From Noviherbaspirillum galbum (GTDB lineage: Bacteria > Pseudomonadota > Gammaproteobacteria > Burkholderiales > Burkholderiaceae_D), in the NCBI RefSeq assembly GCF_010974945.1, contig NZ_JAAIVB010000073.1, forward strand, positions 78,168 to 142,167: 64,000 nucleotides of DNA. The letters are read 5' to 3'. The translations under genes were made by a program, and so were the position numbers. Under the pieces are notes generated by a model that was given only the letters and a program-made list of their open reading frames with translations, ran no database searches and was not told the DNA's origin. Positions 33,349-42,661 of the stretch are shown in pieces (the first letter of the stretch is position 1; every line of letters starts with the position of its first letter).

Positions 33349-35189
33349 GCCTCATGCGGACCTCTGCGCCTCGGGACGATGAGTCCGGCATGGGGTACTA
33401 CCGTCGACTTTCCGGCGACAATGCGCTGTTCAGCTGGCGTGACCTGACGGATACGGCGGGTGTCGAACGGAGTCGCCGCGCCTTGCTGATGCGCACGGAC
33501 GAGGTAGCCCGGAATCTGGGTCTGGAGCCGGCATGGACCGAATCCGCCAGGCAGAAAGAAGACCTCTGCCGCGACTGGGGCCGACTGCATCGTGCGCAAT
33601 CGGATGCAGTGTGTCCAGCGTGCCTGGCGGAATCGGCGTACCTGCGACACCCGTGGGAACACGCATATGTCACCGCATGTCCGCAGCACCGCCTGCGCCT
33701 GGTCGACCAGTGCAACGCCTGTGGCAAACACCTGTCGCCGGAGCGACTCTATATCGGATTGTGCGCGTGTGGCCATGACTTGGGCAGCCTGCCGCGGGTG
33801 CCGGCGACCCAGGCACAGCAGTGGCTGTCGACGCTCATGGCGAGCCATGGCCGGCAGTCGGGCAGCACGAAGCCGGTGCTGCATGACGTCGACACCAACG
33901 TGCTGGTGAAGGTCATTCGGACGCTCTGCCTGCATGCAGGCCCGAAGCCGCCCGGGTTGTCGCGTGGCGCAGCCGTGCCAAAATCGGTCGCGGAAGCGGT
34001 CGAATTCCTCGCACCGCTCGAAGCCTTATTGACTGATTGGCCAATGGGCTTTCGGGCGCATGTTGCGCAACGCATTGCCGCCGGCCGCAAGGATGCGCGC
34101 ACGCTGAACACATTGCTGGGCGATTGGTATATCAGCCTGCGCAAGCTGTGCCAGGGCACGACGCTCGAGCCGCTCCTGCACATCATCCTCGACGTCGCCG
34201 CCGAAAAAACCGATTGCGTACTGGGCTTGGATTCGGCCAAGGCCATGGCCGAGGAGGCGACCGGATACCTGCGGGCGCCGGATGCCGCCAAAGCCATCGG
34301 TGTCAGCGTTTCCCGTCTGCATGACGCGATTCAGGCGGGCGAATGCGCGCACCGCACGCGGCGTACGGGCACGCGTGGGCAGGTGTATGAAATTCCCTGC
34401 GCCGAGGTCGAGCGCATCCAGCAGCAACGTGCCGGGTGGATTTCCGACAGCACGGCCTGCGAGCTGGCCAGTGTTCCCCCCGTCGTGCTCGAACGCATGA
34501 AAGCGGCCGGTGTCATCCGGTCCGACATCCGCTGGCGCGAAGACCTCCTGAAAGGCGGCCCGGTCGAACGCCCATCCCTGCTGGATTTATATGCGCGTGT
34601 GGACCGGTGGGCCGCACCCACTGCGGTGGCCGATGATGCAACCCTCACCTGGGCGGAACTGACCAGCCGGCGCATGGGGGAGAAGCAGGCCATCGAGTCG
34701 CTGATGCAGGCCGTTGCAAATGGCGACGTGAAAGCCGTCGCCCATGCGCGAACGCTGGGCGAACTGTCTTTCCTGAGGGCGGACGTGTCACGGTATTTCG
34801 GCACGCCCCTGCTCGAGGCGGGTATGTCGATTCAGCAGCTGGCCAAAGCGACCGGCTGGAAATGGGAGTCCATCGCGCACTGGGTGGACGAAGGGTTGCT
34901 GGCGTCCGAGTCGATTCAACGCCGCGGCCAGCACTGCCGCGTCGTGTTGCCGCATCAGCTGTTGGCATTCCGACAAACCTACGTGCCTCTTGCCGACTTG
35001 GCGCGTGGCATGGGTACCAAATCGTCTGCCCTATCGAAGCTGTTGTCTGGCATTGAGCTGGTCGGTGCTCGGCATCTCCGAGACGGAGCCATTCGCGGCG
35101 GGCTGATTCGCATGGCAGAGCTGGGGCGCCTGGCAGTTCTCGGAGCAAGGGCAGGGCAAGACCTGTTTGTTCCATTAGCGCAGGAGTGA
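33345..35189 (+). CDS. tniQ: TniQ/TnsD-like target-site selector
   Basis: 614 residues, the size of TnsD rather than of the shorter TniQ. The TniQ domain opens MSLMRTSAPRDDESGMGYYR and has zinc ligands Cys90, Cys93, Cys112, His115, Cys123 and Cys126 (CPAC, CPQH, CNAC), followed by a further CACGHDL. The C-terminal half contains several helix-turn-helix regions (for example LRAPDAAKAIGVSVSRLHDA and MSIQQLAKATGWKWESIAHW) that should read a specific attachment site. It ends the four-gene operon. Residues from about 391 on are closely matched by the tniQ remnant at 57242-57910. Confidence 0.9.
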   Translation: MSLMRTSAPRDDESGMGYYRRLSGDNALFSWRDLTDTAGVERSRRALLMRTDEVARNLGLEPAWTESARQKEDLCRDWGRLHRAQSDAVCPACLAESAYLRHPWEHAYVTACPQHRLRLVDQCNACGKHLSPERLYIGLCACGHDLGSLPRVPATQAQQWLSTLMASHGRQSGSTKPVLHDVDTNVLVKVIRTLCLHAGPKPPGLSRGAAVPKSVAEAVEFLAPLEALLTDWPMGFRAHVAQRIAAGRKDARTLNTLLGDWYISLRKLCQGTTLEPLLHIILDVAAEKTDCVLGLDSAKAMAEEATGYLRAPDAAKAIGVSVSRLHDAIQAGECAHRTRRTGTRGQVYEIPCAEVERIQQQRAGWISDSTACELASVPPVVLERMKAAGVIRSDIRWREDLLKGGPVERPSLLDLYARVDRWAAPTAVADDATLTWAELTSRRMGEKQAIESLMQAVANGDVKAVAHARTLGELSFLRADVSRYFGTPLLEAGMSIQQLAKATGWKWESIAHWVDEGLLASESIQRRGQHCRVVLPHQLLAFRQTYVPLADLARGMGTKSSALSKLLSGIELVGARHLRDGAIRGGLIRMAELGRLAVLGARAGQDLFVPLAQE

Positions 35190-35351
35190 TGATGGTTACC
35201 CAGCTCTTCCGGTATCGCGCGGTGCCATTACTTTTGAAACTTCTCAAGTGTCGTGAAACCGCTGCTACGGGTAAAGAGAGGACGATAGTCATTTGGGCAC
35301 TGCGCGGTAGCAAGCAACACTTTACAAAACCAGGCTTTTGAGAGACATGAA

Positions 35352-35855
35352 ATGGCACAACGCTTGCAAGACATTCTCCATAAACTTTACAGGCCGCCGA
35401 CTGACAGGACGCGCCAAGTTTTTGCATTGTCGCGGCCTGATGCGGAAAAGCTGCCGCTATTGCCATCGATTGCCGTCATCTCAATCACTGCACCGGAGCG
35501 CCCACCAGCTGCCATTGGCGACTTCGCTCACGTGCTGCGCCTGAGCTTTGCCGACGTCGATTTCCTCAATCCGGACCTATCCGAGCGCGCTCGGGGAAAG
35601 CTGGCTCACGCCTTCACCGAAGAGCAGGCAGAAGCCATTCGCTCCTTCGTCGAAGCACTGCCCGATGAGATATGCTCATTAGTTATCCACTGTGAAGGAG
35701 GCTATTCGCGCTCATGCGCCGTCGCCGTCGCTCTCCATCAGCTCTATGGTTACCAGGTGGAGCTCGCGCACCTCACGGAGGCTAACCGTTCAATCGTGCG
35801 CGTGCTGATGGGAGATTTTCGTAGCCACCGCAAGCGGAAGAAAACCACTCGCTAA
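35352..35855 (+). CDS. Protein with a tyrosine/dual-specificity phosphatase signature
   Basis: 167 residues. The motif VIHCEGGYSRS contains the phosphatase P-loop C-x5-R (Cys114 to Arg120), preceded by a hydrophobic strand and followed by a helix (SCAVAVALHQLYGYQ), as in cysteine-dependent phosphatases. An upstream aspartate in SFADVDFLNPD could serve as the general acid, which I cannot verify. The gene follows tniQ on the same strand after 162 bases and may be transposon cargo or an accessory gene. The substrate is unknown; it could dephosphorylate protein or nucleotide. Confidence 0.7.
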   Translation: MAQRLQDILHKLYRPPTDRTRQVFALSRPDAEKLPLLPSIAVISITAPERPPAAIGDFAHVLRLSFADVDFLNPDLSERARGKLAHAFTEEQAEAIRSFVEALPDEICSLVIHCEGGYSRSCAVAVALHQLYGYQVELAHLTEANRSIVRVLMGDFRSHRKRKKTTR

Positions 35856-37047
35856 CATGCATCCATGCATCTGGCCTTGTCGTTGGGTACTCGAATGCGA
35901 CTACATCCCAATACCCACCCGGTACCTCTATTGGCGCTTCTGAACACATCCTCCCAACTGAGAAATGGATTCGCCATTCTCATGCTTACCCAAATGGCTC
36001 AGCCTAAAAGCAGGTGAACACCTTCACAGCCTTGCTACGGGTGGTGAGGCTGAGCCCAGCCCTCCCTGGCAGATTTGCCCGGATGCGCCTTCACTCAGCC
36101 GTCACCCCCACTGCTACGGTATGGAGCCGGCCTCGCCCGGCAGACTTTCGTTCCACGCCTCTGCCTTCGCCAGCGCGCCGATTTCTCAGAACTTCCCCCC
36201 AGAATCGGTTTCCCCGGCGTGCTGGTGGTCGGCACCTCGTCCACGCCGGCGGCAATTACCACATCACCGAAGCCCACCAATGGGATGGGGCGGTTCTTCG
36301 ACCCGGCGGCATGGCGCGCGGCGGGTGGCATGCAGGTTCTTGCATCACAGTATATGTGTCGCTGGAGGGCATGCCACGCGAATCGAAGAAGCTTGAAAAA
36401 TTTTGCGCTCGAGATGGGCTGATTCGAATAGGCAGCGAGCCGTCAGAAGACGGGAAACCCATCCCTAATCCAGGGTGTCTGATTTATGCTTGATTGCATC
36501 AGGAAATTTGGAAAAATGTCTGAAAAATGCATGGCTCCCCGAGTCTTGTCTGAATTTTGTTTGATTCGCCAAAAGTGCTAACTTTGCGGCAGATACAACA
36601 ACCGGCTCGCGCCGATAAACTGCGAGCAACAGTATTTCGAGAGACTCGTCAGTGTCTAGGACACAGGGAGCGATTCACTCATGACCTGTCTTGGCACCAC
36701 GAGAGAGGAAACGCCGAGGAGTGGCGGCGGCCGTACGGCCCCTTCGCTGGCGCCGGCCAAGGGTACTGGCAGTGGTGAATCCAACCAAAAAACTTCGAGG
36801 GGTGGTATTACCCACCACCGCAATGTGCGCGCTCATCAAAAGACGAGTAGAGGGGCCGATGACATGATTGACAAGGGTAAGAGGCGGGAACATAATTGAC
36901 CGAAGAGTAGAATTCATGTTCAATAGGTAAAACGATCTTCCAATAAGTCGAAAATTGGTGAGAAAAGTGCTCCGGAAAGCCCGGCAGCATATGGCACGCA
37001 TTGATCACTACAACAAGGCGCCGCAAGGCTCCATTCAAGGAGATATG
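35856..37047. other. Long stretch of degraded sequence between transposon and catabolic island
   Basis: No intact gene can be supported. From about 36247 to 36493 one plus-strand frame reads like protein (YHITEAHQWD, ARGGWHAGSCITVYVSLEGM, KKLEKFCARDGLIRIG) and ends in a stop, but has no start and no family I recognise, so it is probably a gene relic. The left part is Pro/Arg-rich in every frame. The promoter of the acyl-CoA dehydrogenase gene should lie near 36900-37030, and a strong AAGGAG ribosome site is at 37037-37042. Confidence 0.45.
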
Positions 37048-38193
37048 ATGTCCGATACTTCCGCAGTCTTCCTGAGCGAACAGGAAGTCATGATCCGCGA
37101 TTCCGCCAGAAAGGTGGCCAACGAAGTCGTCGCAACGACCGCGGCGGCGCGCGATCAGTCGCAAGCTTGGCCACATGACGAGCTGAAATCTGTGGGTGAA
37201 CTCGGCTTTATGGGTATGTTGGTGCCAGACGAGTATGGCGGGTCGGGCGCAAGCTTTGTCGAATACTGTCTGGCCATTGAAGAGTTCGCGGCGGCGGATG
37301 CTGGATTTGCGACTATCGTTCATGTCCACAACAGTCTGGGTCTGACGCTGATGTGGTCGGCTAGCGAAGAACAGAAGCGTAAATACTTGCCAAAGCTTGC
37401 CAGCGGTGAGCACATTGGCGCCTTCTTGCTTACCGAGCCTCACGCCGGATCCGACACCGCGGCATTTCGCACCTCCGCGCGACGAGATGGCACTGAATAC
37501 GTCCTGAACGGCAGCAAGCAATTCATTTCGAACGGCAGCGAGGCAGGCTTGGCGATCGTGCTTGCGGTCACCGATCCAACCGCCGGCAAGCGCGGAAAAA
37601 GCTTGTTCCTAGTCGACCCGAAGCAGCCCGGATACGAGGTCGCACGTGTCGAAAGTAAATATGGTCAACACACCGCACATCTCGCGCAGATCGAATTGAA
37701 GGATTGTCGCGTCCCAGCCGGAAATCTCATTGGTGCCGAAGGCGCAGGCTATCAGCAAACGATGGCATTACTGTCGCACGGCCGTGTCGCCATTGCGGCG
37801 CAGGCCGTTGGGGTCGCTCGTGCCGCCCTGGAGGCGGCCTTGCGGTACGCCAAGGACCGGGAAGCGTATGGCGCCCCGATCATCAACTTGCAAGCGGTCA
37901 GCTTCGACTTGGCAGACATGGCGATGCATGTAGAGATTGCCCATCAGTATGTGTTGCATGCCGCACGCTTGGTCGATGCGAACGTTCCATGCGCGAAGGA
38001 AGCGTCGATGGCGAAGCTGTTCGCTAGCGAGATGGCGGAGAAGGTGTGCTCTACCGCGCTACAACTCCATGGTGGGTACGGCTACCTCAAAGATTTCCCG
38101 GTCGAACGCTATTGCCGTGATGTCCGTGTCTGCAAGATCTATGAAGGCACGAGCCATATTCAGAAGCTCATCATTGCGCGTAGTCTGGCCTAG
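37048..38193 (+). CDS. Acyl-CoA dehydrogenase
   Basis: 381 residues from the ATG at 37048, five bases after AAGGAGAT; an overlapping ATG at 37045 is possible. It is an FAD-dependent enzyme that introduces the alpha-beta double bond into an acyl-CoA. The FAD/substrate motifs FLLTEPHAGSDTAAF and KQFISNGSEA are present, and the catalytic base Glu366 lies in KIYEGTSHIQ. Length and motifs match short/medium or branched-chain acyl-CoA dehydrogenases. It is the first gene of the catabolic island and needs an electron-transfer flavoprotein from elsewhere. The substrate class is not determined by the sequence. Confidence 0.93.
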   Translation: MSDTSAVFLSEQEVMIRDSARKVANEVVATTAAARDQSQAWPHDELKSVGELGFMGMLVPDEYGGSGASFVEYCLAIEEFAAADAGFATIVHVHNSLGLTLMWSASEEQKRKYLPKLASGEHIGAFLLTEPHAGSDTAAFRTSARRDGTEYVLNGSKQFISNGSEAGLAIVLAVTDPTAGKRGKSLFLVDPKQPGYEVARVESKYGQHTAHLAQIELKDCRVPAGNLIGAEGAGYQQTMALLSHGRVAIAAQAVGVARAALEAALRYAKDREAYGAPIINLQAVSFDLADMAMHVEIAHQYVLHAARLVDANVPCAKEASMAKLFASEMAEKVCSTALQLHGGYGYLKDFPVERYCRDVRVCKIYEGTSHIQKLIIARSLA

Positions 38194-38244
38194 GAATAAC
38201 GCCGGGCGGATGTAATAAGGCCGGCGTATCGTGAGGAGTCCGCC

Positions 38245-39312
38245 ATGAACACTGAAGACGAAGGTAGCACAGCTGCCAAGCCTGGCCTGACATATCCGTG
38301 CGGAGAGGTTCCAGAGGCGGGAACCGCCAGGGAAATCGCGCAGGGGGTGCAGTGGATACGCATGCCCCTGCCGTTCCAACTCGACCATATCAACATGTGG
38401 GCAATCCGTGATGGGGCCGGCTGGTCGCTGGTGGATACCGGCATCTGGTCGCCCGATACGGCGGCGGCTTGGCGCCGGTTGTTTTCCGGTGTGCTCGGGG
38501 ATCCTGTGACGCGCGTCTTCGTCACCCATATGCATCCCGACCATATCGGCATGGCGGGCTGGCTGACCCGGAAGTTTGGCTGCAAGCTATGGATCAGTCG
38601 CCTGGAGTACCTGAGCTGTCGCGTGCTAGGCGCCGATACCGGTCGTGAAGCGCCGGAGGACGCCGTGCAATTCTATCGTCGGGCCGGCTGGAATGACGAA
38701 GACATCGAAAACTACCGCACGCGGTTCGGCGCCTTCGGTAAGATGATCTATGCTTTGCCCGACAGTTATCGGCGCCTGCGGGATGGCGAAGAGCTTCATA
38801 TCGGCGGACGGCTCTGGCGCGTCGTGGTGGGCACGGGGCATTCGCCAGAGCATGTTTGCCTGTACTGCCCTGAGCTAAAGCAGCTGATCTCGGGCGACCA
38901 GATATTGCCCCGCATATCATCCAACGTCTCGGTATTTCCCACTGAGCCGGAAGCTAACCCACTCTCAGACTGGCTGGATTCGCTTGAAAAACTGAGGCGC
39001 GAAGTCCCGGACGACGTACTGGTGCTTCCTTCACATAATGAGCCGTTTCATGGCTTGCATCATCGGATCGACTCTCTTTTGCAGAGCCAGCAGCGCGCGC
39101 TCGAGCGGCTGCGGAAAGCTCTGTGCGAACCGCGGCGTGTGATCGACGTATACGGGGCACTGTTCGCCCGGGCCATCACCTCGGACCACCATTTGATGAG
39201 CATGGCGACGGGAGAAAGTTTGGCCCATCTCAACTATCTCGTAGCTCGAGGTGAAGCTTCGGTGCGAATCGGAGACGACGGCTGCGCCTGGTATCAGATG
39301 GCCGCCGCCTAA
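38245..39312 (+). CDS. Metallo-beta-lactamase-fold hydrolase
   Basis: 355 residues. The zinc motif HMHPDH (His95, His97, Asp99, His100) is followed by further ligands in VGTGHSPEHVCLYC and SGDQILPRIS. The C-terminal 70 residues resemble the helical domain of lactonase- or glyoxalase-type members that act near acyl-CoA pathways. It may hydrolyse a thioester or lactone intermediate; the exact reaction is unknown. It follows the dehydrogenase after 51 bases, with a GAGGAG ribosome site, in the same direction. Confidence 0.88.
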   Translation: MNTEDEGSTAAKPGLTYPCGEVPEAGTAREIAQGVQWIRMPLPFQLDHINMWAIRDGAGWSLVDTGIWSPDTAAAWRRLFSGVLGDPVTRVFVTHMHPDHIGMAGWLTRKFGCKLWISRLEYLSCRVLGADTGREAPEDAVQFYRRAGWNDEDIENYRTRFGAFGKMIYALPDSYRRLRDGEELHIGGRLWRVVVGTGHSPEHVCLYCPELKQLISGDQILPRISSNVSVFPTEPEANPLSDWLDSLEKLRREVPDDVLVLPSHNEPFHGLHHRIDSLLQSQQRALERLRKALCEPRRVIDVYGALFARAITSDHHLMSMATGESLAHLNYLVARGEASVRIGDDGCAWYQMAAA

Positions 39313-39322
39313 CAGCGATTCG

Positions 39323-40543
39323 CTAAGTACCGCTCTTGCGATCTACCACTAGTACGGTTTCCGCCGCCAGGGCATCGGCCGCTAGCCATTCGAAGTGATC
39401 GGGCTTGAGCCGGGACAGGGTCTGGAATTCCTGGGCCACCGTCTGCGCCAACGAATCCTGTCGTGCCGAGGGTTCGACCGCCAGGCGTAGTGTGACTTCC
39501 TCGCGGTTGCCGGGGCAGGTGATCACCGCCTGAGCGGCGCGCACTCCAGGAATGCGGATGGCCAACTCCTCCAGTTGCCGAGGATAAATGAAAATTTCCC
39601 TGGCCTTGACCGCCTGCCCGACCCGGCCCTGTATTTGGCCGATCCTGCTAACACATCCGTCATCACCGATTTCGAGGGCGCAAGCGACGTCGCCGGTGCC
39701 GAAGCGAATCAGCGGCCAACCGGGCGAAAGCGTGGTAACGACGATTTGGCCCGGCGTGCCCGCAGCGACTGGCAAGCCGGCGACTGGGTCGCAAATCTGC
39801 ACCAGACGGTCTTCGTGGATTGCATAACCTTCTTGGCCCTTCTGTTCGTAGCCAATCAATCCAAAATCGCCGGTGGCGTAGGTGGAGAAGGTTCGAATGC
39901 CATAGCGCTCCTCGAGGCGGCGGCGCTTGCCCATCCAATCTCCCATCTCGCCGCCCAGTAGAGCAGAGCGCACTTTCCAAGCTCGCGGCAGCTCGTGACC
40001 GAGGCCCTCCAGTGTCTCGACCAAGGTCATGAAAAAAGCGGTGGAAGCGCAGATGCAGGTGACACCCAAGTCGAGCACAATCTTTGCCTGCAATTCGGCG
40101 CCGCCGGTCCCGGCAGGAATGACGGTGGCGCCGCAGGCGACAATGCCCTGGTCAAGCAGAAGGCCGGCGGGAACGAGGTGATAGGACCAGGTGTTCAGAA
40201 CGCGGTCGCCCGGCCCTACACCGGCAGCCTGAAACACCCGTGCAAAACCATGTCCATCCCGGTCGGAGCGCAGGTGCGGTTCGTTCAGGGGGCCGGGCGA
40301 GACAAAGATGTGCGCGATATCCTCTTCCCGAGCGGCGAGGAACCCGCCGAACGGCGGATGTGATTGCTGAAGCGCTAGCAGTTCGTCCTTGCTGGTGACC
40401 GGCAGACGTGTCATATCCTGGGCGGTGCGCAGGTGGGCTGGCGTCATCCCGGCTCTTTCATAGATTGCCCGTATGGCCGGTGCCATCTGCCAAGCGGTTT
40501 CCTGCGTGGCACGCAGGCGGGCGAAGCGGTCGAGGGGTGTCAT
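39323..40543 (-). CDS. PaaK-like adenylate-forming enzyme with altered P-loop
   Basis: 406 residues from the ATG at 40543 (GAGGAGAGAG ribosome site; a GTG five codons upstream is in frame). The overall pattern is that of phenylacetate-CoA-ligase-like proteins: RAIYERAGMTPAHLRTAQDM near the start, STYATGDFGLIGYE in the middle, LIRFGTGDVACAL and the C-terminal hinge REIFIYPRQLEELAIRIPGV. The usual phosphate-binding segment SSGTTGKP is replaced by FVSPGPLNEPH, so ATP use needs to be tested. It may activate an aromatic or alicyclic acid. It is transcribed with the enoyl-CoA hydratase gene upstream of it. Confidence 0.82.
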   Translation of the reverse strand: MTPLDRFARLRATQETAWQMAPAIRAIYERAGMTPAHLRTAQDMTRLPVTSKDELLALQQSHPPFGGFLAAREEDIAHIFVSPGPLNEPHLRSDRDGHGFARVFQAAGVGPGDRVLNTWSYHLVPAGLLLDQGIVACGATVIPAGTGGAELQAKIVLDLGVTCICASTAFFMTLVETLEGLGHELPRAWKVRSALLGGEMGDWMGKRRRLEERYGIRTFSTYATGDFGLIGYEQKGQEGYAIHEDRLVQICDPVAGLPVAAGTPGQIVVTTLSPGWPLIRFGTGDVACALEIGDDGCVSRIGQIQGRVGQAVKAREIFIYPRQLEELAIRIPGVRAAQAVITCPGNREEVTLRLAVEPSARQDSLAQTVAQEFQTLSRLKPDHFEWLAADALAAETVLVVDRKSGT

Positions 40544-40570
40544 GGTCTCTCTCCTCACAAACAGGCGTTC

Positions 40571-41359
40571 CTAGCGACCGGTGAACACCGGCGCTCTTTT
40601 CTCGTTGAATGCGGCCAGGCCTTCCTTCATGTCCGCGCTATGGGCATGCACCTCGGAAGCCAGCAGTTCTAGCCGCAAGGCTGATTCGATCGGCTGGGCC
40701 AGTCCATCATCAACCAGTGCCTTCATTCGGCGCAAGCCAAGAGGGCTCTTCCGGGCTAACGTGGCGACCAGCTCGCCGGTAGCGGAAAGCAGCTCCGCAT
40801 CTTCCACCACCTTGTTCACCAGGCCGGCGGCCAGCAATTCCTCGGCCGGCAGGAATTCTCCCGTATAGAGCAGATACTTCGCACGACTCGGTCCTATCTT
40901 TCGCGGCAGTCGTACCGATCCGCCGCCGCCCGGAAGCAAGCCGTAGTTGGCGTGCGCGTCGCCCAGCTTGGCCGAGCGGGCCGCGATGACCAAATCACAG
41001 CACAGTACCAGCTCGAGGCCGCCGGCTAGCGCCAAGCCGTTGATTGCGGCAATGACCGGCATCGGAAAGCTCTCCACGCGGTTCATGAGGGCCAGTACCT
41101 CGCTCAGGAAGTGCCGTGTTCCATTGTCGGTGTCGCCGACCTGGCTTTGCACGTACTTCAAATCGGCGCCGGCGCAAAAAGCGCGTCCATTGCCGGTCAG
41201 TACCACGGCACGTACGCCGTCAGTGTTCTGCGCCTGATCCAAGGCTCGGGAAATTCCGGCCAGCACCCGTGGCGTCAATGAGTTCATTGCTTCAGGACGG
41301 TTTAGGGTGATCCACATGGCGCCGTCGCGCACCTCGGAAATGATCTCTTCCTCATTCAT
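40571..41359 (-). CDS. Enoyl-CoA hydratase/isomerase family protein
   Basis: 262 residues of the crotonase fold. The oxyanion-hole segments are GRAFCAGADLKYVQ and INGLALAGGLELVLCCDLVI. In the position of the catalytic glutamates of hydratases there is YGLLPGGGGSVRLPR, so the first Glu of the hydratase pair seems to be missing. That favours an isomerase, hydrolase or a relaxed member. It is the first gene of the minus-strand pair and is divergent from the CoA-transferase gene. Confidence 0.88.
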   Translation of the reverse strand: MNEEEIISEVRDGAMWITLNRPEAMNSLTPRVLAGISRALDQAQNTDGVRAVVLTGNGRAFCAGADLKYVQSQVGDTDNGTRHFLSEVLALMNRVESFPMPVIAAINGLALAGGLELVLCCDLVIAARSAKLGDAHANYGLLPGGGGSVRLPRKIGPSRAKYLLYTGEFLPAEELLAAGLVNKVVEDAELLSATGELVATLARKSPLGLRRMKALVDDGLAQPIESALRLELLASEVHAHSADMKEGLAAFNEKRAPVFTGR

Positions 41360-41408
41360 GGGCTGTCTCCTCTGGGTTGGATTGAGTGTCTTATCTTGAA
41401 CTATTTTC

Positions 41409-41460
41409 TTCCAATTGGAAAGTCAAATAATTATGTGGTAATTTATCTTACCAATCGGTA
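41409..41460. promoter_or_regulatory. Palindromes in the divergent promoter region
   Basis: The region between the divergent genes contains three symmetric sequences: TTCCAATTGGAA (41409-41420), GGTAA-N6-TTACC (41437-41452) and TACCAATCGGTA (41449-41460). TTACC/GGTAA half-sites recur in front of the thiolase gene. They are good candidates for operators of the TetR regulator at 56471, in line with control of acyl-CoA pathways by TetR proteins. The link is inferred. Confidence 0.5.
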
Positions 41461-41544
41461 GAATAAAAACTCGAATTCTCTACCGTGCTGTGGAGTTCAC
41501 GAGTTCGGATCGGTGGCTTTTTTGTTTCGCATGAGAGGAAAGCA

Positions 41545-42642
41545 ATGATTCTCCCGCTTGAAGGCATACGTATTCTTACCCTGGCCGAACAGTATCCCGG
41601 ACCGTTCGCCACTCTGGTGGCAGCCGATCTCGGCGCCGAGGTAATCATCGTTGAACGAAGCTCCGGAGACCCGGCGCGCCAATATCCTGGATTTCACGCG
41701 TCACTGAACCGGAACAAGAAGTCGGTGGTGCTGGATCTGAAGACGGAGCAGGGCAAGGAAAGTCTGCGTAGTCTGATACGTGACGCCGACGTCCTGATGG
41801 AGGGATATCGGCCCGGGACTATGGCTCGCCTCGGATTCGATTACGCCGCCACAGCCACAATCAATCCACGCATTGTCTATCTGTCGATCTCGGGATTCGG
41901 GCAAACCGGCCCTTACCGCGATCGGCCGGCACACGACTTGTCATATCAGGCGCTGGCCGGCCTCCTGTCTCGCCAGGCGAAAACCGGCCGAATCGAAGCA
42001 CCGCCGGACCTTGCAATCGGCGACCTGTCATCCGCAATGTTCGCATTGACCGGCATGCTGTCGGCCCTGCTGCGCCGCGAGCGCACCGGCCAGGGTGCAT
42101 ATATTGACGTTTCCATGACGGACTGCTTGGTTTCATTGATGACCGCCATGCTGGCGCCGCGCATGAACGGCATGAATGAGGGTTTCGTCAACGATGAGCC
42201 AGGTTACGGCACGTTCGAATGCGCGGATGGAAAGCTACTGACGCTGTCAATCGCGCATGAGGACTGGTTCTGGCAACCGCTGTGCCCGCTGTTGGGTATG
42301 GACGACGTGGCCGCGTTGCGGCATCCAGAGCGCGTCGCCGAGCAGACCGTATTGCGAGCGCGAATCACAGCCGCTTTGAAGCACCGATCGCGAGAAGAAT
42401 GGGGCGCCGAGCTAGACCGGGCCGGCATTCCGTGGGGGGCGGTCAATTCCCTGGAGGAAGTGGTCGCCGACGAGCATTTCCGGCATCGCGGCATGTTCAG
42501 GCAAGTGGCGCGTAACGACGGCGGTTCTTCTTGGCACGTGGCACAGCCGTTGGTATTCGGAGGCTTCCACCCGGGGCCGCTGACCGACGTTTCTCCTTTG
42601 GGAGCGGACACGGATGCCGTGCTGGCCAATCACAAAAGATAA
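41545..42642 (+). CDS. CaiB/BaiF-type class III CoA-transferase
   Basis: 365 residues from the ATG at 41545, preceded by GAGGAAAGC. The N-terminal LPLEGIRILTLAEQYPGPFA and the segment YRPGTMARLGFDYAA are diagnostic of the family. An aspartate in the usual catalytic location is seen in PPDLAIGDLSSAMFAL. The enzyme would transfer CoA between carboxylic acids, giving an ATP-free way to activate the substrate of the pathway. It is divergent from the hydratase gene across a palindrome-rich region. Confidence 0.92.
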   Translation: MILPLEGIRILTLAEQYPGPFATLVAADLGAEVIIVERSSGDPARQYPGFHASLNRNKKSVVLDLKTEQGKESLRSLIRDADVLMEGYRPGTMARLGFDYAATATINPRIVYLSISGFGQTGPYRDRPAHDLSYQALAGLLSRQAKTGRIEAPPDLAIGDLSSAMFALTGMLSALLRRERTGQGAYIDVSMTDCLVSLMTAMLAPRMNGMNEGFVNDEPGYGTFECADGKLLTLSIAHEDWFWQPLCPLLGMDDVAALRHPERVAEQTVLRARITAALKHRSREEWGAELDRAGIPWGAVNSLEEVVADEHFRHRGMFRQVARNDGGSSWHVAQPLVFGGFHPGPLTDVSPLGADTDAVLANHKR

Positions 42643-42661
42643 CTCATAAGTTAATACTAAT

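Noticed and set aside
36014..36493. A 159-codon frame in the gap after the phosphatase-like gene
   Set aside because: Only the last 80 codons look protein-like; the first half is Pro/Arg-rich and has no ribosome site, so I list it as a relic rather than a gene.
36681..36899. A small frame before the acyl-CoA dehydrogenase gene
   Set aside because: Low-complexity Arg/Gly/Thr/Ser sequence with no ribosome site or family.
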